A stretch of DNA of 64,000 bases from Hyparrhenia diplandra (taxonomy: Eukaryota > Streptophyta > Magnoliopsida > Poales > Poaceae): contig JADLZK010008799.1 of assembly GCA_015847255.1 (NCBI GenBank), positions 62,001-126,000 on the forward strand, read 5' to 3'. This document shows, piece by piece, positions 36,493 through 48,200 of the stretch (its first letter is position 1; each line of letters opens with the position of its first letter). The translations under genes were made by a program, and so were the position numbers. The notes beneath the pieces are model-generated. The model did no database searches, was not told the DNA's origin, and saw nothing but the letters and a program-made list of their open reading frames with translations.

Positions 36493-38134
36493 CAGAGACA
36501 TGGAATATTAAAAATTTAAAATGAAGGTACAGAGAAGAGGGAACTGACATCAAGGTCTATCTATAACAATAATGAGTAGTCAATGCAATTCCATGTAGTA
36601 CCTGCAGCCTTGTTTTCTGATCTTTGTATCGATTGTCTCTAATTGAGGTACCTAAATCTGCAACATTTTTCCTTTCAACAATGAAATCTAGAACATATTC
36701 TGTCTGAATTTTTTTTTTTTATGACGAAGCGATCCAAATGCCATCACCTAGTGGCAAACGTTTAACCTGGATGACAAGGTTCAAACATAAGAATAATAAT
36801 CATTTGTTGTGGAACACAACACATAATGATCAATATAAGCATCATAACCCTTCTTTTTATATATTATGTTAAAAAAGAGCAAACACATTTGGTACATCAC
36901 CAACAAGCTTGTGTCAAGATATTTATAAGCAAGTTACAATCATACAAGGTTCCCCACAATTTTATGAACTTAGGAACACAAAAAATTTAATCAGAGTCAG
37001 TTTCTAACTAACCTCTACAGGCACGTTAAATTGCGAACCAATGTTGTCAGCAACCTTTTTTGAAGCAATTTTTTCTTGAGGAATACCTATACAAAAATGT
37101 AATAATCATGACAACAAAATTTTGATGTATCTGGACAAATATAATGCTTATATGAGTAGGATACGGTCATACAAACCCAAAATTCTCACGATCATCCAAT
37201 ATCAGAACAACCTCATAAGCTTCAAGAAACTCTTCACTTGATTGACGAGGTGGCATAGCAAGTATACCATTGTCCAATGATATAGTATCCTTGTCTAGCA
37301 TATTGAAGTCAGAAGAACCCTGAGATAAAAAAAAAACCAGTATATTCTGATTGAAAATTCTAAAGGTACAGTACCGTGCAGCACATGGTTTATACATAGA
37401 AAGTCAACATACCGTTTTACCAGACGATTGCAGCTCCAATGTTCCTTGGGATGAAAATGGGGGAGTAAACTGAACATCCTGACAATTTAAGTTAGGAGGA
37501 GGTCCCTTGCCTTCAAAAGAAGTATTGAAATTAAACAAAAGTATAATTCTTTTTTTATGGATATTATACTATCGAAATAACAAGCATAATGCTACCAAGA
37601 GAAGAAGCAGCAGCAGCAGTGTTCTTCTTTGGCTTAGGGCACTTTGGTACTCTTGTTTTCTTTCCTGTTACAATAAACAAGACCATTTCATATTCTATAG
37701 AACAGAGAATTGGTGTCTAAAGAAAAAAGAAAAAACAGGAAAGGATTTTTCAAACGGCACCAAGTTAAGCATGAAAACGGTTACCATACTCTCGTGCTAG
37801 GTGCTACATTACCTTTCCTTGGAGAATCCTGATTGGACTCTGGAAAGAAGCCTTTCATACAACGTATTAGCCATGGTCCCACACCACTGTAAATAAACAG
37901 TGATAGAACATTAGAAACATCCAGCTATGTGCTATGTAAATGAACGACATTCAAAAAGTTGACAACTGCATTACCAAATAGTACGTGGCATATTTCTTTC
38001 ATGAAAAAAAGGAGTTTATAACAAATATATGCATTATAATGAATCATAATGCATATTGTGGCTTGCAGGCTAACAAAAGCTACAGAATAGATTAGCAATG
38101 CAAACACAAATTTGTGATATTAGCCCGAGATATC

Positions 38135-38224
38135 AAAGTAAGCTAACCACGGAAATCCTGAAATGTTCCTGAAATCACTAAAGTAAGCTAACCACGGAAA
38201 TCCTGAAATGTTACTGAAATCACA
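38135..38224. repeat. Tandem 45-bp duplication in MUS81-B intron 1
   Basis: 'aaagtaagctaaccacggaa' plus 'atcctgaaatgtt(c/a)ctg' occurs twice in a row with one visible substitution. It is non-coding. Confidence 0.9.
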
Positions 38225-38604
38225 GCTTATTAGATCCAGTTCCTATCTACTTACAGCTCAAAATAAGACAACCCCAATTCCCACCGACACTAAGGGCACA
38301 AAAAAAAAGCAATCAAACCCCTGTCACAAATGCAGCATTCACCCCAACAACGGACAAGAAAAGGATGGACTGGGAAGGTAGGAGGAAAGAACTGGTACTT
38401 GATCTTGGAGAAGTCCTTGAGAGTCCGAATGGGCTCATTAGCGGCGCAGACATTGCGGTAGGCTTTGGCGAACGTGCGGTCCAGGTGCTCCTTGAAACCG
38501 GCCGGCTGCTCCCTCATCGACAGCCGCTTCTCGTGGAGGCTGCGAGCGACCTCCTCGTTCTCCGGAACACGAACCTTGAGTTGCATCGGCGCCGGCGCCG
38601 CCAT

Positions 38605-39188
38605 TTCGGACAGGATTTGGAGCTCGTGATGGAGGGGCGGCTGCTGGATCCGGGGTGCTAGGGTTTGGGGTGGAGCGGTGGGGAAGAACAGGTCGCCATT
38701 GAAATGGTTCGAAGCTCGAAGTCTCGAACTGATTTGAATTTTGTGGTCGGGACTCACGGTGCCTGACTGTGATCTTTGTAAGATGGGCTGGGCTGGGCTG
38801 GGCTGTCCAGCTAGAAGGGCAAGCCTTATTGGGCTTTAGTTCCACTCCATGCCCAGTTCTTGCTGAACGTACCTTTGTTCAAATTTTTTTCTCCCGTTCA
38901 CTCCGCCGCGTGCTCGCTTGCCTTCTCTCTCAGCCTTTCTCTTAAAGTGGCGACGACTGACCGCCGCCGCTGCCGTACTCCAGGTGCCCGGGCCTTCGTC
39001 TGGGCTTTCGCCGGCGGCGAGCACCCACCAGGTACGCCCGCCGCCTTTTCTCCCCTTCCTGCTGTGCGAAACCAAGCATCCAAACCCTAACGGCTAGTTG
39101 TTATCGGATCTGATCTATTTACGAGCATGTATTCTGCCGACTAACATCGATTTAGTTTGCGAAGATTATCGCGCCTGCTGGGCACGAG
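38605..39188. promoter_or_regulatory. Divergent intergenic region of MUS81-B and FUSED
   Basis: Only about 580 bases separate the two start codons, which point away from each other, so both 5' UTRs and core promoters must lie here. A 'tgggc' repeat run is present near 38786-38805 ('gggctgggctgggctgggct'), and a pyrimidine-rich stretch near 38920-38945. No clear TATA box is seen for either gene, consistent with housekeeping-type promoters. Bidirectional activity is inferred from geometry only. Confidence 0.6.
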
Positions 39189-42100
39189 ATGGGGATAGAG
39201 GATTACCATGTCATCGACCTCGTCGGGGAGGGCTCCTTCGGCAAGGTTTACAAGGGCAGGCGCAAGTACACTCGCCAGGTCAGCGTCCCCCCCGCTCCTC
39301 CAGTGTGCTGGACCCGTTGGATTTGGGCCCATCTGATGATTAGATGAACTACTTTGTGAGCATTTGGATTTCATAGAGGTTGTTTTCTCCTGTTTTGCTT
39401 CTGATTCAGACGGTCGCCATGAAGTTCATTCTTAAGCATGGGAAAACCGATAAGGATATACACAACCTTAGGCAGGAGATTGAGGTAAACATTTATATTT
39501 TCTTCTAGATTTGCTTGGAATTTGTTTTTAAACAAATAATTGTGAGTGGCTACGAATACTATAATTCTGGTATTGGTGTCTACAGTGAAGCGGCTATGCT
39601 TGTAACTGTAGTACATAGCAAATTACCATTAAGCAATGGTGTTTCTTATCTCATTGTACCATCTCACTGCTTTCTGCTGTACACAATTCTGTAGATCCTA
39701 AGGAAACTCAAACATGAGAACATAATTGAAATGGTCGATGCCTTTGAAACCCCTCAGGAGTTTTGCGTTGTCACAGAGTTTGCTCAGGTACACAAAAACT
39801 CTGTTAGCTTACCTTGTACGTTCTCATCTTTGACTGGTTGTAATTGTTTGGAGCTGGCTAACTTCAGTGAAAATGCTTGTCTCAGGGAGAACTGTTTGAG
39901 GTGCTCGAGGATGATAAATGCCTTCCAGAAGATCAAGTTCAGGCTATTGCTAAGCAGCTGGCATGTACTTAGCTCTTCCTGCAACATAGCAGTCCAGTTG
40001 TATTGGCCGACTCCCCTTGATGGTTTCAGCACATTTCATTACAGGTGAAAGCATTGCATTACTTGCATTCCAATCGAATTATTCACCGGGATATGAAACC
40101 TCAGAACATCCTTATCGGGAAAGGATCTATTGTAAAGGTAATTTCTGTTCCATGAAACACATAGCATTCCTGAATCCTGAAGTTTTTATTAGGTGACAGT
40201 CATAAGTTTTTCTTTAGTGTCTGATGTACAGTAGACGCTTCAAGGTGTTGCTGTAGCTAATCTATTGTTGAATTATCAGTTATTTGCTATACCTAATGTA
40301 CACAGAACCCTACGTTTTCATGATTCAATGTACCTAATGTACACAAACCCTACTTTTTCATGATTCAATGCGACTCAATCTGGTATGTTTCAATTTTTCA
40401 GTTAAGTTTCTTATAGTATGATGCAGCTAGATGTGGCAAATCATTTTATTAGAATGAGCTTTCATTTCGACGGCCTTGATTCTTGCCTTTAATGTTCACT
40501 TATCCACTGTTGTTTATATCTTCAAGTTGCGATTCTTATCCATTGCGCTACAATGGTTGAAATTCCATTTATTTTGTTTCTTGCCTATTTACAGCTTTGT
40601 GACTTTGGGTTTGCTCGTGCTATGTCAGCTAACACTGTTGTACTCCGCTCCATTAAAGGTATCTATTCTTCATCTTCACATGGTTGCTGACATTTTGAAT
40701 ACTTCATCTCACAGATCTCTGGATTATAGAAAGCCTTCTTCTAGCCACTTGTTACCTGTTGCTAGATCTGCTACATTCTGATACTCTGATTTGCTAAACT
40801 AACGTGATAGCAATTAACAAATTTAATGATCATGTAATTAAGCATTTATGCTGTGTTGTTATATTTGTCCAATACACATAGCTCATTTATGAATCTGAAC
40901 TCCGTCAACGTTTCCTTCAAATTTGGAGAGTTTATCTCAAAGACACATAGCTGCACACTGTATATCTCATTATATGAAATTGTCTCCTTTGAATTGTATT
41001 GGTGCTTATTGCATATTTGTAGCTTATTGAGGCATATGCTATATTGATATTGTTTGGTCTTCCAGATATATTTTTACGAGCTCCTTTTGTGGACCTTTCA
41101 TGTCACTAAACTTACTTTTTCCTATGCAGGGACACCTTTATATATGGCTCCAGAACTGGTGAGGGAACAGCCATATAACCACACAGCAGATTTATGGTCC
41201 CTTGGGGTCATCTTATCTAGACCGTTACATCTTACTAGTACATTCTGGGTGCTATTGTTTCACATTCCTTGTGCAGTTGTGATCTTAATATACTGCTGAC
41301 CTTTAGTACATGGTTCAGTTTGGTGCCATCTACTCTGCTTTGTGTTTGATTAAATCTATCTATCGAGCTAAATTTATTGTTTGGTTGACCAGGTATGAAC
41401 TGTTTGTTGGACAGCCCCCTTTTTATACAAATTCGGTCTATGCACTTATCCGGCACATTGTCAAGGTTACCAGGCTTATTTAGTTATTCTATTTGTTATG
41501 ATTGTGTTTATTAATTGTCAGAACTGATTTGATTTCATCGATGTGTTAGGATCCTGTAAAATATCCAGATAATATGAGCACAGACTTTAAGAGCTTCCTG
41601 AAGGGTTTACTCAACAAGGTCATAAACTGGCATTCCACCCCAGATCACATATAATGAGTTCATCTGTGCCTTTTCTTTTCTAATGCTGTATGGTATGTAA
41701 TAGGTGCCTCAAAGTAGATTAAGCTGGCCAGCATTGTTGGAGCACCCATTTGTTAAAGATGATTCAATGGGATCAGCAACTGTAAGTATCTTTGGTTACG
41801 TGCTTAAGTAAATTATGGAATCCTTGTCTTCGAAAATATAATTGCCTTGAATACCACATAAATTTCTCAGGAGTCTCGACCAGCACCTTTTGAAGCTAGA
41901 GGATCTGAAGATACTCAAAAAACAGAAGAAACACAAACATCAAGGAACCTACCTTCCCCAGCTGGCCCCCAAAGTAGGCAATTTAAATAGTATAAACTTG
42001 TATCCTTTTTCTTTGGGATTTTCCGATAAGTTCTGTATATTGAAGTGATTTTTAATGTTTGTCAGGTCGAATTACTGCTACCAATAAGGAAAATGCTTCC

Positions 42101-45100
42101 GATAAACCAAAAGTTACCACAAAACTGGATGGCCATATGCAAGCAACTCAGGACCGTCATGGTTCACCTGCTGGTGCTATCCCTGAAAGCTGTTTTCCCT
42201 CAGGCAAGTTAATATCCAAATTCTGACTCTTGGTAGTATTTTTGGGCAGTTGTGTTGATCAGAACAATCATGTTTCTTCCCTGGAAGTATAAAGTTAGGT
42301 GAACTTACTAAATACTTCATTGCAGAGTGTACTGCTTTGGATAAACTGGAAAAAGCCTCACAAACAGTAGAAGGTACAAACAGCATTGTTGAAAATAATG
42401 AAGCACTGTCAACCATTCTCTGCCCTATCAAAATTTGGCTTACTAATACTCCAAGTTCACCCGGGTAGGTTCATTGCTTTTCCAATCCTTGTAGTCTATC
42501 AAGATCAGATACAAGGAAAAAATGGTCATTGCAAAGTAACATGGTTGCAATGCATGGTGCTTATATTAGTGTATTGTCAAGGTTACAGTAGTCATGGGTA
42601 CTAGAGTAATTCTAGAGTTTCCCTTATATCGCTATCATAGTATCAGGTATGCACTCTACTAATTTTACAACAGTTCAGTAGTAATTTCTTATCTAAAAAG
42701 CATTTGGGCTGTATAAAGGCGTGACAACATATAGAATTTTTGAATGGGAACATTGCTCCACACAACTGTATAACATCTGCTCAGCAGATGCTTTTCTTCT
42801 GGTCTCGTCATGCCTAGTCCCTAACTTCAACCTGTGCTTGCTTCAACTTTTACAGGGAGCTGAACATTGATGGAGCAAATCAGTCACTTAGAATTATTAA
42901 AAATTTAATTGATGCCGGGTCATGCCAATCTTACGCTGCAATTGACATAAGTCTGCTTCTCGAGTTTACAAATCTCATTATCAAAACTAAGCTTTCAAAT
43001 GCTTATGGACTTGTGGTGAAGGTAATTTTGGCAGTAACTCTGTGCTTTTTTTTGTTCACAATAAAAAAAAATATTGCAACATCCAAGTAAAGTAGCAAAT
43101 CAAATTAAAGCAGTGTTTCTTCTCTTTGGGAAGAGAAAGATTTCTTCCTTTGATCTACATGTATAACTATGTTTTTTGTTGGCAGTGCCTGGCAATTGCA
43201 CGGAAACTACTTGATACAAGTGATGAAGTTATTTTAAATTCTTATGACAGACACTGGTTAGCCCTGTATGAGCTTTATTCACAGGTAACACTTTGATGCC
43301 AACTTCAGGTTTTATTGTCAGTTACGTTTCCTCTTCTTTACCTTGATTATGAGTGAGTTTTGATATGCAGATCCTGGTTTCTACAGTGGATCCATCTGGA
43401 AGAATATCTCGTGAGTCCACTGCCTGCCTTGCTTTGATGTTATCTCGGGTTATCTATGGGTTGAAAGCAAGCATGTCATCTGAAGACCCAAAGCCAGTGG
43501 AAGAAAGTCTCCTCAAGGTCATTGATCACGCGAGGACATCACAACTACTTGAACTTTTGTGTGAATGTCTGATAGCTTCGGGTTCAGACACAATATCAGG
43601 TTCTACGAACATGGTGCCTGCTGCTTGTGAGGCATGCAAGACTATTTGGTACCTAGCTCATGCTGTTGACATTATGTCCATTGGTGCACACCATTTCTCA
43701 TTTCCCTTAGCGAATTCATGGCGACAAATACATTCAATGCAAGAGCAAGGTTCAATTGCAGATTCAAACTCTACCAATTTGATTAACATATTTGTCAAAT
43801 CATTTCTCGCCTCACGACCAATGCAGGTTGCAGTTTACCACTGCTTGCATAATGGTCTAGAATCAGCTATTCATGCTTGTCTTCAGGTAACTCTCAGATG
43901 TGTTTGACTAGAAGCCATATGTTTTTCAACATGTTTCTTTCCCATGGTGGTATATATCCTTTCTGTAGGCCAAGTGAAATGTTAAAACGATACAGAGTTG
44001 TGTTTATTCATTCAGAACTTTTACTGGCATGGTGGAAAGTATCATCATGTGTTTTCCTATCACAGAATTGAAGTATGTTTAACAAATGTAGATTTTAGTT
44101 TCTTCTAGAACTAAACTGTAGAAACTAGAAATGAATTTACGGTGTTTCCCCAACATCTCTTTGCACCAATAACTGTTAGGAAAAATCTTTATTTTTTTTG
44201 TATCTTGTAACTGCAATTTGTTGCATTGACAATTGGATATGTATTAACTAAATATGTTATCAACAATTTCACGTGTGGCACATGGAACTAGCTGAAGTTA
44301 CTCCTTGCCACCTTGGAATCAGAATCCTTGCCTTGATCAATACGGTCTTTGCCTTAACCTCCCAGTGTTACATGGCATGGCTCTTCTGGTTGCTTGCACT
44401 TTCAGCAGCAACATTGTGAAAAATCCCATTTCAGAATTTGTTTAAATAGATAAGTTGGCGTCTATATAATTACTAACACTGCACATTTCATACTCTTCAG
44501 TTCTAAATTGATAAGTTGGTGTCTAACTCCATTTTCAAGTGCGATAAAATAATACAGCATAGTTTTTTTTTATACTGATTTTTTCATCTTTCTATTGTAA
44601 TACTGATTCTTATTACATCTAAATGTTGCTTTTCAGCTTTTGTCAAGGGCCTGTCTGCAGAATGTGTCTTTCTGTGCCATTCTGTGCCGTCCATGGAATT
44701 CACCATCTGATGTTGATGCAGTAGAATATGGTGGAGATGGAACAATAGTATCTGACATGTTTTCCTTATTGTCACTGTGTGGAACATATTTAGACAAGGA
44801 ATCCAAGCAGAATAGCAATCAGAAATGCAAACTATCCAACCCCCATGCTCTTGTAGTGCACTGCTGCCTTGCAATAGCGACGATAGCTGCATGTATGAAA
44901 TCAGATGGAGAGTCTTCAGCATCAGTTATCCTAACAAGTTCCAAGAAAAAACAGCGGTCCCGGCTCTCAGTTCTTGCACACGTCTCATCAGTTGATGATA
45001 CAGTGAAGAGTTGCCTGCAGCCACACTGTGCATCAGCAATGCTTGCGCTCTCGTCACTTGTTTCTCTTGAAAATGGCGGACAAACCAGATCTTCTCTTTG

Positions 45101-47176
45101 TGAAACTGCCCTTGCTTTGTTTCCCCGTATGGCAACACTGCACACTCTGCTGAAGCTTTGGTTGTCTGATGGAAGTGAAGCACTCTGTCGATATAATGCT
45201 GGTCTTCTGAATCTTTTTGGACTCCGTGATGGAAGTATTGGATTGCTAGAGACAAGGTTGAAATGGGGTGGGCCATTGGCCATTGAACAAGCCTGCTCAG
45301 TTGGCATCCCACAGCTCCTAATTCGCCTGCTTACTGATGGTTTCTCAAAAGAGTTATCCGATGGGAAAGATAGTTCAACGAACCGGAGTGGGTTGTCTCC
45401 ACTGGGAGTTGTCTGGACTCTTTCTGCTTTATCTCAATGCCTTCCTGGAGGAGTTTTCCGTGAAATTTTGTATAGAACGGAACAATTAAAGCTCTTAACT
45501 GACTTGTTGTCTCATACACACCTTAAGGCATTGGCAGCCTGGACAGGTCTTGGTGGTGGGAAGAGGGGAGTTCGGGAACTGATAAACTCAGTTGTTGATA
45601 TCTTGGCATTTCCATTTGTTGCAGTGCAGAGTTCTCCAAACATGCCGTCAGCATCTGCATCCATCAATAGTGGCTTCCTGCTTAATGTTGCATCACCTGG
45701 TGGGCGCATTGGTACTGAGAATAAGGAAATGCTCAAAATTATCGAGCAAAACATGCCTCAGTACATTCAAGTTGTACTAGAGGTCTGATTAGTTGTCTCT
45801 ACTTTTCTTTTTTATCAGTGAACATTTCTGTGATTTCTCTCTCCTCGTACAGGTCGGCATTCCTGGATGCATGCTGCGCTGTCTTGACTATGTCGACATG
45901 GAAGATCTAGGTAGACCCTTGGCCATTGTGGCCAAAATGGCAGGCTACAGGCCACTTGCTTTGCAGCTTTATAAAGAAGGTCTTCTAGATCCAAATAGAG
46001 TAGCAGCATTACTTGAGGGTCCTATAACAAAGGAGACTTTGCTTGATTTCCTCATGATTATTTCTGACCTTGCTCGCATGTCAAAGGTTTGTCATTTCTC
46101 ATCTTCTCTGTGCATGTCCTGTATGCTAGGAAATAATACTATATTTTGACGTCAAAATTTTGTTGGATATACAAACTGATACATTTTGTTTGTGGCTACC
46201 AGGACTTTTATGTACCCATTGATAAAGCTGGACTTGTTGGATTTTTGAAGAACTTCTTATCAAATGGAGACCCTGATATAAGGGCAAAAGCTTGCAGTGC
46301 CATTGGCAACATGTGCCGCCATAGCTCCTACTTTTATGGCCCACTTGTAAGGAAATATGTATATTTTAATTCTCTGCAGACTGAAATTTTGTGCCAGCAA
46401 TATTGACTTTGCTGTTATCTGCTAACAGGCAGCAAATAAGGTGATCCAGCTCGTGGTTGACAGGTGTTCTGATCCTGACAAGCGCACACGAAAGTTTGCA
46501 TGTTTTGCTGTAAGTTTGTTAAATGCCTTTGAAATAGTTGAATTTTTTTCTATTCAGTTTCAATAGTCAGATTGAGCTACCTGTTCAATTGTTGCCATAT
46601 CAGGTTGGCAATGCTGCTTATCATAATGACATGCTGTATGAGGAATTGAGACAGTCCATACCTCAACTCACCACTTTACTACTTGGTCCTGAGGAGGATA
46701 AAACTAAAGGCAACGCTGCAGGCGCACTCAGTAATCTAGTGAGAAACTCTGACAAACTTTGCGACGACATTGTCTCCAAAGGCGCAATTCAGGTTTGTCT
46801 GTTATTGCCTATTACTCATTTTCCTACTCTGCTGACTGCATTGAGCAATCCCACCGTGAGTCAATAAAACTGTTGAGAAATGCTTGTCTTGTGTTCTATC
46901 TATGAAGACGCTTGTCTTATATTCCAATTTCTTGTTGTGCAGGCGCTGCTGAAGATGGTTGGTAGCTACTCTACCGTTGCCCTGAGCCCCAGCAGACGAG
47001 ATGCTCTAACTGAATCACCGCTAAGAATCGTGCTCTTCGCCCTGCGCAAGATGTGTGACCACGCCATCTGCGGAACTTCCTCCGATCTTCGGAGCTGCTC
47101 CCAGTCATTGTCCACCTTCGGCAGTCACCTGATCCAACGATCTCGAGACGCGCTTCTGCCATCGCGACCAGAGTAA
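39189..47176 (+). CDS. TIO: FUSED-type Ser/Thr kinase (TWO-IN-ONE), 22 exons
   Basis: Plant FUSED/TIO kinase, needed for phragmoplast expansion and cytokinesis, including in pollen. Exons: 39189-39278, 39410-39484, 39695-39787, 39886-39960, 40045-40137, 40595-40658, 41130-41214, 41393-41465, 41550-41618, 41704-41781, 41871-41973, 42066-42203, 42326-42464, 42856-43021, 43186-43284, 43371-43886, 44637-45782, 45853-46086, 46203-46346, 46429-46509, 46604-46792, 46943-47176. The CDS is 3,984 nt (1,327 aa), close to the family length, with no stop. The kinase domain covers about residues 1-255: GEGSFGKVYKG, VAMKFI, IIHRDMKPQN, LCDFGFA, MAPELV, DLWSLGVIL. A variable linker follows, then a long ARM/HEAT-like region with KGNAAGALSNLVRNSDKL near the end. 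Introns 4 and 12 start with GC. Intron 7 starts with AT by homology and phase, with no usable GT nearby. Confidence 0.93.
40291..40371. repeat. Tandem 41-bp duplication in FUSED intron 5
   Basis: 'acctaatgtacacagaaccc' plus 'tacgttttcatgattcaatgt' is followed by a slightly diverged second copy. It is intronic, with no effect on coding. Confidence 0.85.
41215..41392 (+). other. FUSED intron 7 with AT instead of GT at the donor
   Basis: The previous exon must end ...GGGGTCATCTT so that TT + G encodes the Leu of GVIL before YELFVG. The next two bases are AT ('ATCTAGACC'). The acceptor 'GACCAG|GTATGAACT' is normal. No GT in the surrounding bases keeps the frame. It may be a true non-canonical intron, a G-to-A mutation, or a base-call error. 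Confidence 0.65.
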
Positions 47177-48200
47177 GCTAGGCAGGCGTAGTTCAAGGTG
47201 TTACACCCTGGGCATGATCATGTAGTGTATGGTCTTACGGATCAGTCTGCTGCTGTAGTTGTAATGTAGTGTATGGTCTTAGGGATCAGGCAAGCTATAG
47301 CTACCATATTGTGCATATGTATAAGACTTCTGCAAAAGAGAGATTCCATTCATTGTTTGTACATACGCATGCGGCACCAAAGAATTCCAGCTACATGTGT
47401 TGATGTGTATACTGCTAGCCGCTGTGTGTGACTATCGAATTGGGTCAGGGCCACCGCAGCATCACCAACCTTAAAACTCTCTCCATCTGAAAGGCCAAAG
47501 CGGAACCAGAGTGCCGCTTCTTTGCGTGGAATTTGCTACGCAAGAGGATTCTAACAGCTAACGGTCTGCTCCAAAGAGAGGCTGGTCCCATGACCCGATA
47601 TATGCAAATTGTGTGATCATGAGCTGGGGATTCCGATCCGCCCACCTTTGCACAGACTGCAGCGTAGTTACACGAAGCAAAGTATATGGGTGATACGGTA
47701 CTTTCTTGCTGCAACCTCGGTTCTGTCGACACGCTGAATTAGAATTCAGAATAGGTTTCTTTGTTGTTGGATGAGGGGTCTGGGGACTTGGGAGTTGTTT
47801 TTCCTTCTTTTTCTTTTCTTGTCTTGTTTACTTTTCTTCCTAATAATTCAAGGCAAATGTCTCGCCATCATTTCAAAAAGAAAAGGTTGTATTCAAAATA
47901 TGCAGCTAAAACAATAATAGTTGACTTGATACGATGCCAAATGCTTGAACAGATGTTTCAATATCCACATGGATCACAATCGACAAATACTGGATATAAG
48001 TATAACAACATAACAGCAACAAGCCAATAGACAGTGTCCACGCACATATACTTTTCGATCATCACGTTCATACAATGCATTATTTTATACTTCTCATTAC
48101 ACAAACCATGCATAGATTATTATTATTCATTGACGTTTATATACCAAAATACACAGTACGTGGCAAACACGTAGCGATCGAGTGAAAGCGTCTCCGTGTG
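47177..48200. other. 3' flank of FUSED; no gene seen
   Basis: Convergent intergenic region between FUSED (plus) and the beta-1,3-glucanase (minus). A 44-base-period duplication ('tgtagtgtatggtctta' twice) lies at about 47221-47290 within the likely 3' UTR of FUSED. No other coding signal is visible. Confidence 0.55.

Larger units (their letters stand above)
35097..38604 (-). pseudogene. MUS81 copy B, internally deleted and interrupted
   Basis: A tandem paralogue of MUS81-A in the same orientation. Exons in order: 38604-38399, 37886-37813, 37664-37596, 37510-37413, 37319-37177, 37086-37013, 36766-36602, 35987-35905, 35788-35554, 35442-35356, 35237-35097. The N-terminus is MAAPAPMQLKVRVPENEEVA..., with NEPIRTLKDFSKI. 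Exon 3 is shortened and altered (PKKNTAAAASSL). The counterparts of A exons 4-7 are absent, removing the winged-helix region, although the flanking exons still join in phase. VVLILDDRENFG is present. The next exon, 74 nt, is one base too long for VADNIGSQFNVPVE. The nuclease exon reads VKRLPLGDGIWIASS and then TAA (36719-36721), next to an A12 tract, after which the frame is restored by a compensating indel. One intron starts with GC instead of GT. The C-terminus (RNIFKLVWGDG) is intact but extended by 11 residues. Probably non-functional as an endonuclease. Confidence 0.85.
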
